Assembly (NCBI GenBank): GCA_009760855.2
Contig: WPIO01000013.1
Span: 4,737,501 to 4,801,500, forward strand
DNA from: Cristatella mucedo
Lineage: Eukaryota > Bryozoa > Phylactolaemata > Cristatellidae
Direction of reading: 5' to 3'
Length of the DNA: 64,000 nt
The position numbers and the translations under genes were made by a program. Under the pieces are notes generated by a model. That model made no database searches. It was given only the letters and a program-made list of their open reading frames with translations, and was not told the origin of the DNA. The number at the start of each line of letters is the position of its first letter. Position 1 is the stretch's first letter. This document shows, one piece after another, positions 15,583-26,521 of this stretch.

Positions 15583-18500
15583 TGCTCGGCGCGGCGCCGC
15601 CGCCGCCTCCACAGGACGAGTCTCGTCTCTTTCGCTCTCGGCTGCGGCAGCCGAGTGCGAGCGGTCTGGAGGCGAATGTACTTCCCGTCGGGTCCGTCCG
15701 CTCTTGACCTCCGTCCGACCTATGGTAGCTCGTTGCTCTGGCGCGGCGCGACGCTATGCACCGCCGCGCCGCGCCCTCTAGAAATGCGTGCGCCTATTGG
15801 CGACCTTTCGAGTGTCCGCTTAGACTGGCTGAGCTAACCGTAGCCCGGTCGGAGCCGGAGCAAGTGAAGGTTCGCCGGAGAGCTTGACCTCGGGAGAGCT
15901 TGACTTCTGCGTAGCCAGGCTGGTCTGATCACGTCTGCTCGGCAAACAAAAGAAACCGCCGAGCGAAACTGCAGCCCAATGGCGGCACTCAGCGCGCTCT
16001 CGGCAGCCGCTGCCGCCTCCCCCGGCTGCTAGCCGATCGCCGCTGGTGGAAATCAAACCGGAAACGAGGTCCGCTCGTGGAGAGACCCGATTTACCACGG
16101 ACGACTGGCGCCGCGCCCGCCGCCGCCGTCCGGCAAAGGACCGACCGCGGCGGCTCCGGTCGGTTCGGCCGGAGGTGACGCTGGCGGAGCAGCCGCGTCG
16201 CACCGCATCGCCTGCTCTCTCTCTCTCTCTCTCTCTCCGGGGCTGGGAAGCGTCGATCGGGCAGCAGCAGCGCCGCAGCGACGCCGGCTCTGGCGGGCGC
16301 GCAAAGAATGCACGCTCACATCTGGCGCCGCCGGTAGCTGGCTTCAGAGTGGCGGCGGCGGCGGCTGCCGAACGCTTGGGCATCTGGCGTACGATCTGCG
16401 GCGCTAGTGGCGCGCCAGAGCTCCCGACCGCCGCCGCCGCCGCCGAGCGGCCGCAAACAGGGGCCTGGCCAGAGGCTCTCTCAGCCGCCGATTGCGGCGG
16501 CGGCGACGGAGGCGGGGGGGGGCTGGCGATCGGCGTCACGAAGCAGCCTAGCTACAGCATGCGGCGCAAGCTCGCGCGACTATGCTACTAGAGTGACGGA
16601 TCGTTTGGTTGGCTCGAGAGGTTTGGACGAGTAGAAGCTCGGTATTTAGGCGTAACGTGGACGAGTAGTATCACCGCGAGTCCAGTATCTCGCTGCGCAG
16701 GAGATCAACGTCCCAATGCGCCGCCGCAACGCCGCCGCCGCACGAGCGCGCAGCATTTCGGCGGCGCGCCGCGATCGGTTTGGCTGTCGCGCGGCGCGGC
16801 GACGGTAAAGGTGAAGTGCGCGTCAGTCGAACGTGACGAATTTAAAAGTAGAAAAATCGGTCGTAAAAGACGAGCCGAATGAGGTGCGTCAAAAGTTGGA
16901 GCTTGCTTAGACAGGGATACTACGTCTACAATTGGTCCGTGCATACGTGACATCTGAACTCACTCCAGACTCATTATGAACTCACTCCCGACTTGCATCA
17001 CAACCTCCCCTGACATCATCACATTAAAAAAGAATTTAAAAAACGCACCCATCTATCACGTCAATTTGTGGGTCCAAGTGATTCGACCTTTTTGTGCTTA
17101 TGCGTGCTGACACGGTGCATAGTACCACTAACTATACTTGTATGCTGATCCTGTACTTGTATGCTGATCCTGTACTTGTATGCTGATCCTGTGCATGTCC
17201 TCCCTTATGATGTTGTTCTTGTTGTTTTTTGAGCTCGCTACTACTAACCATTCGATCGTGCTTCCTATGCAGTAAATGTAAAGGGCCTAGAAAGAGATAA
17301 AGTTCTCTGATGGCGCTATATCAAATTTATTATTATTCTTATAACTATTGTTATCATTATTGTGGCGCCGTTTGCTAGGCAAATGCCTGAGTGTCGATGG
17401 ACGGAGTGACCTTTTCGGGCCAGCCATGCGATCCGACACGACGTTCAAACTGCGAACACTTTTTTTCAGTCGCTGCCATCTTGGCCCGTATGCACGGAGC
17501 ACTCAGCAGGGCGGCATTCGGTTTCCGTCGGCCTCCTCCTCTCTCTCTTTCACTTAGCCTGGACATGGGCGTGCTGACATTTGCCGGATGAAGTTCGAGC
17601 AAGTTCGCATGTGCAATGCTCGCATCTATCTATCATCGCGGCGTTACAAAAAACCCAGCGAAATCGCGGCGCACCCATTGGCCCGCGGCGTTCCCATTGC
17701 CGCGTTGCCGCCCTCGCAGCTCGACGAAAAACCGCAGAGCGAGCGACGACCTCCACCGTTCCTCCCTCCGACCTCCCCCATCTCTCGACCTTCACCTTAC
17801 GTTCGAGAGAGGCCCGCCGCCTCCATTACCGCGCCGAGCCGTCTACGGTATTGTCTGGAAACGCCGCTCGAGCAGTTTTCACATCAACCTGCGGCGGCTC
17901 GCGCGCAGCTGCTCCGCGCTCAGCCTGCTGCACCACGCCGGAAGCGAACGTAGCAGGCGAAGCGCGGCGCTCACCTCGCGGCAGCAGCTCTATCGGCGGC
18001 ACTGATTCTCGAATAAAGCCACGCGTCGCGTTCGTTACAATGCACGGGAGCCACCTCAGGCTGGCTTTAAATTTTAAAATGGAGCCGGCTGGCCACGTCT
18101 CCCTGGCTTTCCTTAGCCGGCGTTTCGCTCGTCAATTTGGCGCCAAGAAACAGGTCCTCGCGGCTGCGACATTCGCGGCGGTCACTGGCGAAATGTTGGC
18201 GAAATGTCCTTGCCAACGAACAGCGGCAGGCCTGCAAGCCATCGCAAATTGCTGGGCGAAAGAATCGCATCGCGACAGAAAGTGGCCGCCGCCGACGCGA
18301 GCTGTCGCCTCAGCGTTGTCGGGGAGGGGGAGGGGCTAAAGTGCGGACGCGTCACGCGCCAGGTCGTTTGTTCGAGTCCTGCACAAGAAGGCAGTCCTCA
18401 ATTGCCCTCTGCGAGCAAGATCGAGTTGCCGCCCTGGCTCTGCTGCCGCACTATATAAATGAGGCTGTGAAATCAGCTACCTAGTGTCTACTGTATCTAT

Positions 18501-19018
18501 TGCTATTAACCGATACTCGGCAATCTGCATCGCTGCTGCGCCTGGGCGAATGTTTGAGTGAATGGCTCCGCATCGCGTGCCCGTATCGGCTATTCGTCTA
18601 AAGTTGCACGTCGCGCTATAATCGATGGCGCCGGCGCCCGCGCGCGCGCTTCGCTCAAACTTCGGCCGTCCGCTGGGCCGTTTGGAGTTCTGGCTCCGAT
18701 AGCTCTGCTCCGCGAGCGCAGCTCCGTGGAGAGCTGAGCAGCGGCCCTCCGGAGAGGCTGAGGCCGCACGTAGCGAAGCGTCCAGCGGCAGCAGACGACG
18801 CGGACGAATCGCGAGCGAGACGCGCCGCGCAGCTTCGCGTCTCGCCTGCAGGTACCCAGGCCCGAGACAGCACGTCAAGCCCGACACGGACGCCGCGCTG
18901 GCTTTCAACGTCTACGCGCTTAAAGAAGAGGCGAGCGGGCGCGAATCGGGTCGCGCCAATCGAGGCGCTACCGAGCCCAGCGGACCGCTGGGCGATTACT
19001 CCCAGAGGGCCGTACTAC
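14413..19018 (+). CDS. spmip2: SPMIP2 (C4orf45)-like sperm microtubule inner protein, partial model
   Basis: Exons 14413-14527, 14619-14845, 15180-15238, 18852-19018; the next donor is GTGAGC, so the 3' end is not settled. The start ATG sits in GCCGCCATGCTGG. Recognised family signatures are GAIVFTGPDGLRDY (across the first splice), YVGEG, YVWRPAP, SYGWGVAELVP, KITHLYQNAW and a following YPGPRQHV. In vertebrates SPMIP2 lies inside sperm axonemal doublets; the assignment rests on my memory of the family. All phases join (1, 0, 2). The second intron uses a GC donor (AAG/GCGAGT). The third intron is 3.6 kb and holds repeats. Confidence 0.65.
15499..15581. repeat. (GGC)27 trinucleotide tract
   Basis: 83 bp of perfect GGC repeat inside the third intron of the SPMIP2-like gene. 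Confidence 0.95.
16213..16237. repeat. Short (CT)n run
   Basis: About 25 bp of CT in the GC-rich intron; no other feature is seen from 15600 to 16890. Confidence 0.8.
16895..17345 (+). mobile_element. LINE-B 3' fragment with triplicated 19-mer
   Basis: Begins with remnants of the RT C-terminus (CTTGCTTAGACAGGGATAC), then 3'UTR and the terminal hairpin and ATT tail. Positions 17136-17192 are three tandem copies of ACTTGTATGCTGATCCTGT. It lies in an intron of the SPMIP2-like gene. Confidence 0.8.
18336..18482 (+). mobile_element. Diverged tRNA-derived SINE
   Basis: Contains a B box (GTTCGAGTCC) followed by the family ending ATATAAATGAGGCTGTGAAATC. The middle is diverged. Confidence 0.65.
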
Positions 19019-19429
19019 GTGAGCGTGGCTAATTCACTCCAGCTTGCGTTGCTTGGCTTGCACGCTGCGTTCGCGTATCGCCTGTCGCTGCTCGACTCTG
19101 TGCGCGAGGTTTGCGAAGAGTATCTTTAGAGAGTGATTTTTCCAAAACTCATTGCGCACGCGCGCCTGCATATTCGCGGCGGCCGGAACTGAGCAGCTGG
19201 CTCCGGTTTGATGCCATTCGGTGACACTCGTCTAGTCCACGCGGGACTGTCGAGACTGTCGCACTCTCTTGGCATTCTGCGCACTTGCACATCGCGGGCG
19301 CGCGCGCGCGTTTTAAAAACGCAACTAAAGTGGGCATTTTTACGGGGTGCTCATTTTTCGCTGGCTAATGCACGCGCAGTTCGCCGCCATTAGCCAACGT
19401 GCGGATTCACTGTACGTCTCGCGTTTAAG

Positions 19430-19509
19430 GTGAGCGAATGCCATCCAGCCAGCAGCAGATGAGCAGCTCGGCGACTCCTCAAAGTCACGCCGATGGCGAA
19501 AGTCCGTCG
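19430..19509 (+). CDS. Possible further exon of the SPMIP2-like gene, or first exon of another gene
   Basis: Between an acceptor (CGTTTAAG at 19422-19429) and a strong donor GTAAGT at 19510. If joined to the exon ending at 19018 the phases agree (1) and the frame reads RERMPSSQQQMSSSATPQS onward to the donor in phase 0. Alternatively ATG 19438 starts a separate 24-codon first exon. Low-complexity Ser/Gln content prevents recognition. Confidence 0.35.
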
Positions 19510-20815
19510 GTAAGTCTCGATGTGCGTTGCTCGCGGGCGGAGGAAAGGCGTCTCCGCAAGAGGCTCCTCACCCGCCCTCTCCCGGACCGACCGGAAGGGG
19601 CGGCGTGCGTTTGGCGGTTTGGTCGCCGCCGCACCTTTTCGCGAACTATTCACGAATGGCTTCTCTCCGGTTACGGTCAAGGTCAAGCATACACTCGGCT
19701 CGCTTCTGGCTACGCCAGCGGGCCGCTGCAGGCGTGCTTCGGTGTCGCAGAGAACACCGTTTTCCGCTAATTTATCTGCTGCTGCCAATCTCCCCGTCAG
19801 AAAGAGATTCAGCCTACGTTGACTGTCGCTGAAATGCGCTGCGTAAGTTGCAGGGCCGAGCTAAAAACGCGTTTACTTGAGTGAAATTTGAGAGCAATTT
19901 AATTTGAAATTAAAATTAAAACCGCCATTGCATCCGTATAAGGTTCTTGTACGTAACGCTGGAGTGCATCTTTTAAATGAATGCGTTCTCTCTTGAATGT
20001 CAATCATTGTTCATTCTCTGTCTTGCTTACGCATTGTCTTAAGATTTCTGTAGCAATGACTTCTGCCTCCTTGGTTAGCCAGTCACTAGATACGGTCACC
20101 TACTGTCTCTGTTCACCAGATTTTGCTTCAATGACAATCGACCGCATCGATTCAGATTTTCCAATGTCTTGTCGTAGAGTTGCCATCAAATACGTATTGG
20201 CCTTCCCAGTGTTGAGCTTATAGTGGATAGATCAAATGAGCCGACTTCGCAAGCCGTCCGACCGACATGTTGGATGCATATTTCGATGACGTTTACGCTT
20301 TCAGGCACATCTATCGGATCGAGGTCGTCTTAACTAGTCAGCACCACAAAGGGCGACTGACGCCGCTTACAATTGCAACTTGCTCAAACCCACGCGACAC
20401 GTGACGCTTTCCTTGATTACTTGCTCAAGAAACGGCATCCTTACGTCTGCGATGTCCGATGCCAGAAGTCCTTTCGCTGTCTTTCTCGTAGACTATATTA
20501 AAGTGAGCCTAAAACAAAAAACGAGTCGGCTTGTTTCGCCTTGTACAAGGCTGACAAGGGCTCAGTACGCATGTGCAGCTCAACGCAACTTCCGCCTCGG
20601 AAAGTGCTGCGGGCGTTTTCTAACGTATCAATGCTTCTCTGGTGGAAAAATAAACATGGTTTCTGAAACTCACAACTGACAAAGATATAGCATCTTCAAT
20701 CCACGGCTTTGACACAACACAGCCCCAACTGACGTGCAATACTAAATGTAGGAGAGAACGAGCGAGCGTCGATCTCTTCAGGATCAAGGGCACACATGGC
20801 TTGTTTAATTACAAT
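19510..20815. other. No gene recognised; possible faint Gypsy protease remnant on minus strand
   Basis: Open frames are short. Around 20180-20220 the minus strand reads KLNTGKANTYL, reminiscent of the DTG region of a retroelement aspartic protease, but nothing nearby confirms it. Confidence 0.25.
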
Positions 20816-20821
20816 TATATA

Positions 20822-21750
20822 TTAACAATATTTAGAAATTTGTATAGCGCCCTCGGAGAGCTCAATCTCTTTCTAGGCATATTTAAATGTGCTGTAAAGC
20901 AAGCATAGTCATATGGTTACTGGTAACATGCGCAGCATCAACATGCATATTTTGGTTAGTGGCAAAATGCAAAGTGCCAATAGGCAAATATGGTCAGTGT
21001 TAGCATAAACAATCTTAGCTGATTAAGCAGCCTTATTTGTATAGCGGCAGAAGAGCCTTATCAGCTATCGCAATCGCTTGCAATTGGCAATAAAGGATCA
21101 CCCAACTGCAGGATTCGAGCCCAAGCAAGCACCCTCCCTCGTGGGCCATCATGGCCCAGTTACAGTGTCACTTCACCACGCATAAGCATACAGGACAAGT
21201 CACATGCACCCAGCAAATGCTGTGGGAAGCAGGTGCGTTTTTTATCTTCTTTTTAAATGTTGTCAAGTCAAGAGACTTCGGGACGTCAGTCGGAAATGAG
21301 TTCCAGGCTTTATGATCACACAAATTGAACTCATGGTCTCCAAAAGATTTCAGGTTCATTTGATCAATAGCTAAATAATTTGAGTCAGAAGACCGGGTGG
21401 TACGATGCATAGCCTGGTTGGAGAGTAGTTCTGATATGTAGGCTGCAGCCAAAGAATGCAGGGACCTAGAAGTGAGTGACAAAACCTTGAAGTCAATGCG
21501 CGGCTTGATTTGGAGCTAGTGCAGGTCGGCGAGAAGTAGTGTGATGTGGCAACTGCGACGCTCACGACAGACAAGCCTAGGTGCTGAGTTTTGCCCCGGC
21601 TGTGAGTGCCCGATTGCTTAGGCAGGCGGCCGGAAAGCAGTGGAATTCCAGATGTTGAGATGGGATGTCATAAATGCACGGGCCGATTTGAATGTAATGT
21701 CCCTGTATAAGCAGGCACGAATGTTTGCAATATTTTAACAGTTAGTTAAA
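20822..21750 (-). mobile_element. LINE-B copy interrupted by a SINE
   Basis: Minus-strand 3' tail (TAGCGCCCTCGGAGAG, TCTCTTTCTAGGCAT), 3'UTR, and RT C-terminus (ADLH.., LTSRSLHSLAAAYISELL, RTTRSSDSNYL). Frames shift repeatedly. A SINE splits the 3'UTR. Confidence 0.75.
21011..21160 (-). mobile_element. tRNA-derived SINE
   Basis: GCTGATTAAGCAGCCTTATT end, CGCTTGCAATTGGCAATAAA body and a B-box remnant GGATTCGAGCC on the reverse strand. It lies within the LINE-B 3'UTR. Confidence 0.75.
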
Positions 21751-22110
21751 AATTGATGGTTTCCATGAAGACTAGGTTTTGTAGAGCACCACGCTGTTCA
21801 AGCTCGGTCAATTATTTGCAGCCGATATAACCAAACAACAAAGTACGCATGTAGCCTCAAGCTATCAAAAACGATCGTTCACTCACAAATTACATGCGAT
21901 CACATGCAGTGCATCGTATGCCAAATATAGAAATAAATAAATAAATAAATATATACATATGTGTGTGTGTGTTTGTGTGTGCACGAGCAAGCGCGTATGT
22001 GTAGCAGGTGCATGCCCCAGCATAAAGTTGCGAACAATTTGCACTTCATGTCGCCCGTTCGAGCCCTGCAGCACTGGAAATTCTGCCAATTCAATCACAT
22101 GCAGTTCCTC

Positions 22111-22304
<194 letters not shown>

Positions 22305-22490
22305 AAAGACCGGCCAATGGCTGCATATTTATCCGGCTTGTTCCGGGCCGCCACAATCAGAGCACCCTTGCTGCTGTCAAATGGCGCCGTCACATCCGCA
22401 ATTACTAAGTCAGTGCCGTTGTCAATGACCAGGTCCAGCTTGAGAGCCAGACCACCGGCAAGTGGGAGGGCGCCGCCTGCCGACATGTAG
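22305..22490 (-). pseudogene. R2/NeSL-like retrotransposon endonuclease fragment, minus strand
   Basis: Minus strand reads [20 protein letters not shown] then [20 protein letters not shown]. This pattern (D, then DVT.PF, then K..KY) is that of the C-terminal restriction-like endonuclease of site-specific non-LTR elements. It lacks the rest of the element and opens directly onto the TA repeat. Confidence 0.55.
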
Positions 22491-22529
22491 TCGAGCTCGA
22501 TGGCCGGAAGAGCTCCAATTAGGTGGCCC

Positions 22530-22899
22530 AGAACCAGGTTGTGTCGAACCGTAATTGTGTGCAGTGTAAATGTATATGTGACCGTGCCGTTCGACGGCAG
22601 TGAAGATGCTCTGATTATGGCAGTCCGGACAAAGACCGATAAATATGCAGTCTTTCCTGACCTCTGGCTACTGGTCGGCAGTCATGAGGCACTTCTTGAT
22701 CGGGGCTCTCGGCAGCTGGTGGCCAAATAATGAAGCTTGCATGGCCGAACTCGGCATCCCACGCTCGGAGAGGGTGGCTTCAAGGTGGCACTGCGTCTCC
22801 GACGCCATTACCAGCTCAGAAGCCGTGTGGTCCATGTTTCTGAACCAGGAGGCCCTGGTAGCACGCTCGACCCCGGCAGGACAGGGCACCGCCTGCTAA
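22530..22899 (+). pseudogene. R2/NeSL-like retrotransposon C-terminus, plus strand
   Basis: Plus strand reads VYVTVPFDGSEDALIMA, K.DKYA, then GSWWPNNEACMAELGI, WHCVSDAITSSEAVW and a stop (frameshift near 22700). Same domain as the neighbour at 22305-22490 but in opposite orientation and extending to the protein end. Confidence 0.6.
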
Positions 22900-22936
22900 T
22901 GCGCCTATACTAGCTAAACAATTTCAATGAATCGTT

Positions 22937-22967
22937 ATATATATATATATATATGTATATGCATATG

Positions 22968-23000
<33 letters not shown>

Positions 23001-23056
23001 GCATATGCACATATATATATATGCATATGCATATATATATATATATATATATATAC
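22937..23056. repeat. (TA)n / TGCATA compound microsatellite
   Basis: TA runs interspersed with GCATATGCA palindromes and a short CACACACA stretch. Confidence 0.9.
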
Positions 23057-23449
23057 ACGTGCATAGCAGTCATGAAGGACTGGCGATTCTTTATTTCCCG
23101 CAGCAGCCATTTCACCATTGGCTGCAACGGAAGCGGAGTGATATCCACTATGGCTCTTTTGCCGCTTTTTAAATGAGGCTGACTAATAAGCAACGAGCCG
23201 TTGCATAGTCAATGCGGCACTTCAATAAACCCGCAGCATTATTGTGCATATATTTCCGTCCACGAATCGACAAAACCGTTAAGACTAAGCGATACATAAT
23301 TGATGAACTCTTTTCTGCAGAGCGCTCGAAGTCTACACTAGTACGAATCAATGATGAATAGCGTAACTCATTTGTTTAGCGCCGCAGGAGAATTTGATGT
23401 CGATTCAGGTGATTCACATATGCCACGGGGCTCAAGCTCACAAACATGG

Positions 23450-23745
23450 TAATCTTTTCTCACGCAACGACAACTACTCTCCTCCGTCCGACTACGGCTC
23501 GTCTTTTTCAGCGGTCCTGAGCTGCTACTTCCAAGCTACTCACTACCTCAACTGCTCTCCTGACTCTGCTACGCTTCTCAGTTTCTCTTTGTTGCGCGAG
23601 ACGAAGTCTGTTGGCTACCGAATGCGTACCGAAAGCCAATTGGGCTGTGAGTTCACTGTACCAAACTGTCATGCGTAACACTCACACAGTCTTCTTGGCT
23701 TTGTATAATTACATGTGGTGATACATTACATTGCATGACCTTGAC
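23450..23745 (+). mobile_element. LINE-A 3' fragment
   Basis: RT C-terminal tail (RNDNYSPPSDYGSSFSAVL to [16 protein letters not shown], stop), then 3'UTR ending in ACATTACATT. Confidence 0.8.
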
Positions 23746-24335
23746 TTTGGTCGCGGTGACCATCTTAACCACTGGGCCAAACCAGGTCGGCGTAGCTTTG
23801 CTGTGCTTGTCGCAGCTAACAGGATTATTGCATCCAAAAACAAAATTTTAAGAGCACGTGGCAAGAATACAGGAGCTTAAGAGTAAATACTTGGAAAGCG
23901 TCTTTTGGGTTGGAAGCGTACTCAAACACCTAATAATGTGTCATTACTGCGCCACACATACAGAGAGCCGAGACAACAGGTTTAACCTTGCGATGGATGG
24001 CCTTTATCCGCCACGAAGACCTTACCTCTATGGACTGCCGTCCGCTCCCTTACTTCTTTTTGTGCAGCAGTAGCAGCATATTTTATTGCATATCCCACAA
24101 TCCTCAGACGACCATCGGCGGCGCCGCCGCCATTGCAATTTCGCCAGCGACCCAGCCCCGGTCCCAAGCGCCGCCGAGCGGACAGCGAGCCCTAAAAAGA
24201 GCTGCACGACCCGGAGGCTTTTTGTACTTGCCCTGCCAGAGAAGTAAATTAGAGCATTGAGTAGAGCGTGCTAGTCATTCGGTGCCCGGGCCTGTCGCTC
24301 GGCGGCAGCGCGATCAAAGCCATCGATCCTTTGCA
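23746..24335. other. No gene seen
   Basis: Begins with a reverse-oriented tRNA-like A-box fragment (CTTAACCACTGGGCCAAACC, about 23765); nothing else recognised. Confidence 0.35.
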
Positions 24336-24480
24336 CCCTGGTCTTAGCCTAGGGGTAGTGTACTCGCGCTATACGAACCAGGTAGTGGCTACAAGCTTAA
24401 CAGTGAGCAACTGTTGTTGCCCAGTGCAAGCGGTTGTGAAATTCGGCAAGGATCTTCTGTCGTCGTGCAAGTCGATCGTC
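24336..24480 (+). mobile_element. Degraded tRNA-derived SINE
   Basis: Has TGGTCTTAGCCTAGGGGTAG (A-box side, as in the 43570 copy) and GTGCAAGCGGTTGTGAAATT / AAGGATCTTCTGTCG body. Confidence 0.55.
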
Positions 24481-24489
24481 TGTCGCTAT

Positions 24490-25325
24490 GCATGTCGCTA
24501 CTCAAGCGAGGCCGTTGATTCAGCCGACCTCTACCCTTCTAGACCTTCGCAGTTTCGTGCCGTCAGCGAGCCGAGGACCGAGTCGAAGACTTTACAAAGG
24601 CCCGAAGGTTGAGCTCGCTATCAGAGCCGATGCGAGGATTGGGCGTAGAGAATCTGTGGCCTCTATTCTGTCTTGACAATAAAACACTGGAAGTAAACGG
24701 GTTTTCATCAAATCGATAGAAGCTTGGATTCTCGCAGTTGAGTTTAAACGTGGAGAGACGTCAGGCGAGATCCAAAACCTAGCTGCAGCCAAGAAGGACT
24801 TGGAATGCTGCTTGGCTGCATTGTGGATTCGAGTGGAAAATGACAAAAGATATAGCTAGATAAGGTCGGCTTCGCATTGGTATTGCAGCACAAATAAGCG
24901 AGCGCCTGCCGTTCCTTCTATTGCCTGCTTGGATAGATGGAGATCGCGGCCATCTTTGTTATGTCTAGATTCACCGTGAGCCATTTTAAATAGTTCCCTC
25001 CAGGCTTTGGAGCAATTTAAAAACTCGGCCGTTGGGCCGAGACCTGTAGGGCTGCATCACTTGCTCTGCTTTGTTGCTCACAACGAGCCGCACGGCGCTG
25101 CTGCAGATCGTTGTCACGTGTTCGGCACTTCTGGAGCTCACTAATTCAAGCTCCTCGGCAGGGACCAAAGCGTCTGCGTGGTGCTCTGGTGCAGCAATAA
25201 GAGGCCGCAGGTGAATTTCTGCAGAGGTGAAGGATTGCCGAGATCAGACATTGGTGGCGCTTTAGGGGTGGCGGCGCTTGTAGTAATGCGGCGTTTACTC
25301 GTTCGACGACACGGGTTCTCTTTGC
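24490..25325. other. No gene recognised
   Basis: Several short open frames; none has a domain, splice pair or repeat match I can name. Confidence 0.35.
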
Positions 25326-25330
25326 TATTC

Positions 25331-25505
25331 TAGCTGATTTAACACGAGCCTCTTTTGTATAGCGAATGAATAGCGCTTACGGCTATCCCCACTGCTGCTT
25401 GCAGTGGCGATACAGGATCGCCCGCTGCAGGAATCAAACCCGCGACCTCGGGAACGAGGTCGTGAAAAGCAGCTGCTCACCTAGTGTGCCATCACGGCTC
25501 ATCCG
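25331..25505 (-). mobile_element. tRNA-derived SINE
   Basis: Reverse match to the 6430 copy over its full length: TAGCTGATTTAACACGAGCC, TGCTTGCAGTGGCGATACA, B box AGGAATCAAACCC, CACCTAGTGTGCCATCACGG. Confidence 0.85.
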
Positions 25506-25529
25506 CAATCACTTCGTCGAGCAGTAATA

Positions 25530-25850
25530 ATAATGTATCTCCGTCTGTAACTTCACAAAGCCACAAAGACCATGTGGTTGTTACGCAGGAGAGTTCTGCA
25601 TAGCGCACTCACTACTCAAGGGGCTTTCGGTAAGCATTCGGTAGCCCACAAACTTCATCTCACGCAACAAAGAGAAAGTGGGAAGCATAGCAGAGTCAGG
25701 AGTGCTATTGAGGTAGTGAGTAGCGTGGAAGTAGCAGCTCAGACCGCTGAAAAGGATGAACCACAGTCGGAAGCAGGAGTGTAGTTGTCACTGCGTAAGA
25801 ATCGTGGAAGCGAGTTCCACAGTCTGGGATTTTTTATCGCACACAAAATT
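25530..25850 (-). mobile_element. LINE-A 3' fragment
   Basis: Minus strand starts with AATGTATCTCCGTCTGTAAC (tail), then the RT C-terminal region (LLTFSLLREMKF, NDNYTPASDC-like), with frameshifts. Confidence 0.75.
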
Positions 25851-26173
25851 TGCTATTGCTGGCAATGTCGAGCAGGATCGCGATCAACGAGCCGCCGCTA
25901 AATCAACTCGCTCGCTGGGACATTTTTCCTCGCTCCCGCCAATTGCCAATTGTCGGTCGCAGTTTCCAGTAACGAGGTGCTTGCACTGACGACCCAGGTC
26001 GTGGGCTCGGGTAAAGCAGCATCAGTCTGGCGGTCACTTCTGCCACTTTGGCCACTTTGAGCCGCAGCGATAGCCGCTCAGACCGCTCAGCGTATTGCAT
26101 GCCGTCGAATCAGCTGATCTTCGCATCATTTCAGAGGAAGAGCAGCCGACAGCAGCAGCGATGCGCGAACAGG

Positions 26174-26521
26174 TCAAAGGAAGGTCGCGGCGGCGATCCA
26201 CAGAAGCAAGCCGCCAGCAGCCCGTCGAGCGGCCGTCGCGCCAGCAGAGGCGGCGAGCATCCTCTGGTATTCGTAGTAGATGGAGAAGTCGGCCACGTCG
26301 TCGACGGCGGCGGCGGCGGCCGCCGCCGCCGCCGGGAGCGTGTATTCGACGTGGTTGCAGCCGCTCTGGCCGCAGCAGAAGTGACACACCGTTCCGTCGT
26401 TGACGCAGTGGTGGCCTCGATCGTCTTGCTCGTGCGGACAGAAAGACTTTGGCGCGCAGCGCAGATGGAAGTGCGTCACGCGCCACTCACCGCCGCCGAC
26501 GAGCTGATTGATGTACGTACC
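26174..26521 (-). CDS. Exon: LU (CD59-like) second half and GPI-like tail
   Basis: Reads [20 protein letters not shown] then RCAPKSFC and [14 protein letters not shown]-x5-C and CC-x4-CN have the same spacings as in CD59. After the domain come a nine-alanine run, an ASAGA segment suited to an omega site, and the C-terminal hydrophobic end [13 protein letters not shown] then TGA: a likely GPI-attachment signal. The acceptor is taken at the CAG before GGT; an acceptor 18 bases upstream (adding IYLSSQ) keeps the same frame. Two extra cysteines (HHC and TVC) sit between the CAPKSFC and CC motifs. Confidence 0.8.
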   Translation of the reverse strand, partial: GTYINQLVGGGEWRVTHFHLRCAPKSFCPHEQDDRGHHCVNDGTVCHFCCGQSGCNHVEYTLPAAAAAAAAAVDDVADFSIYYEYQRMLAASAGATAARRAAGGLLLWIAAATFL

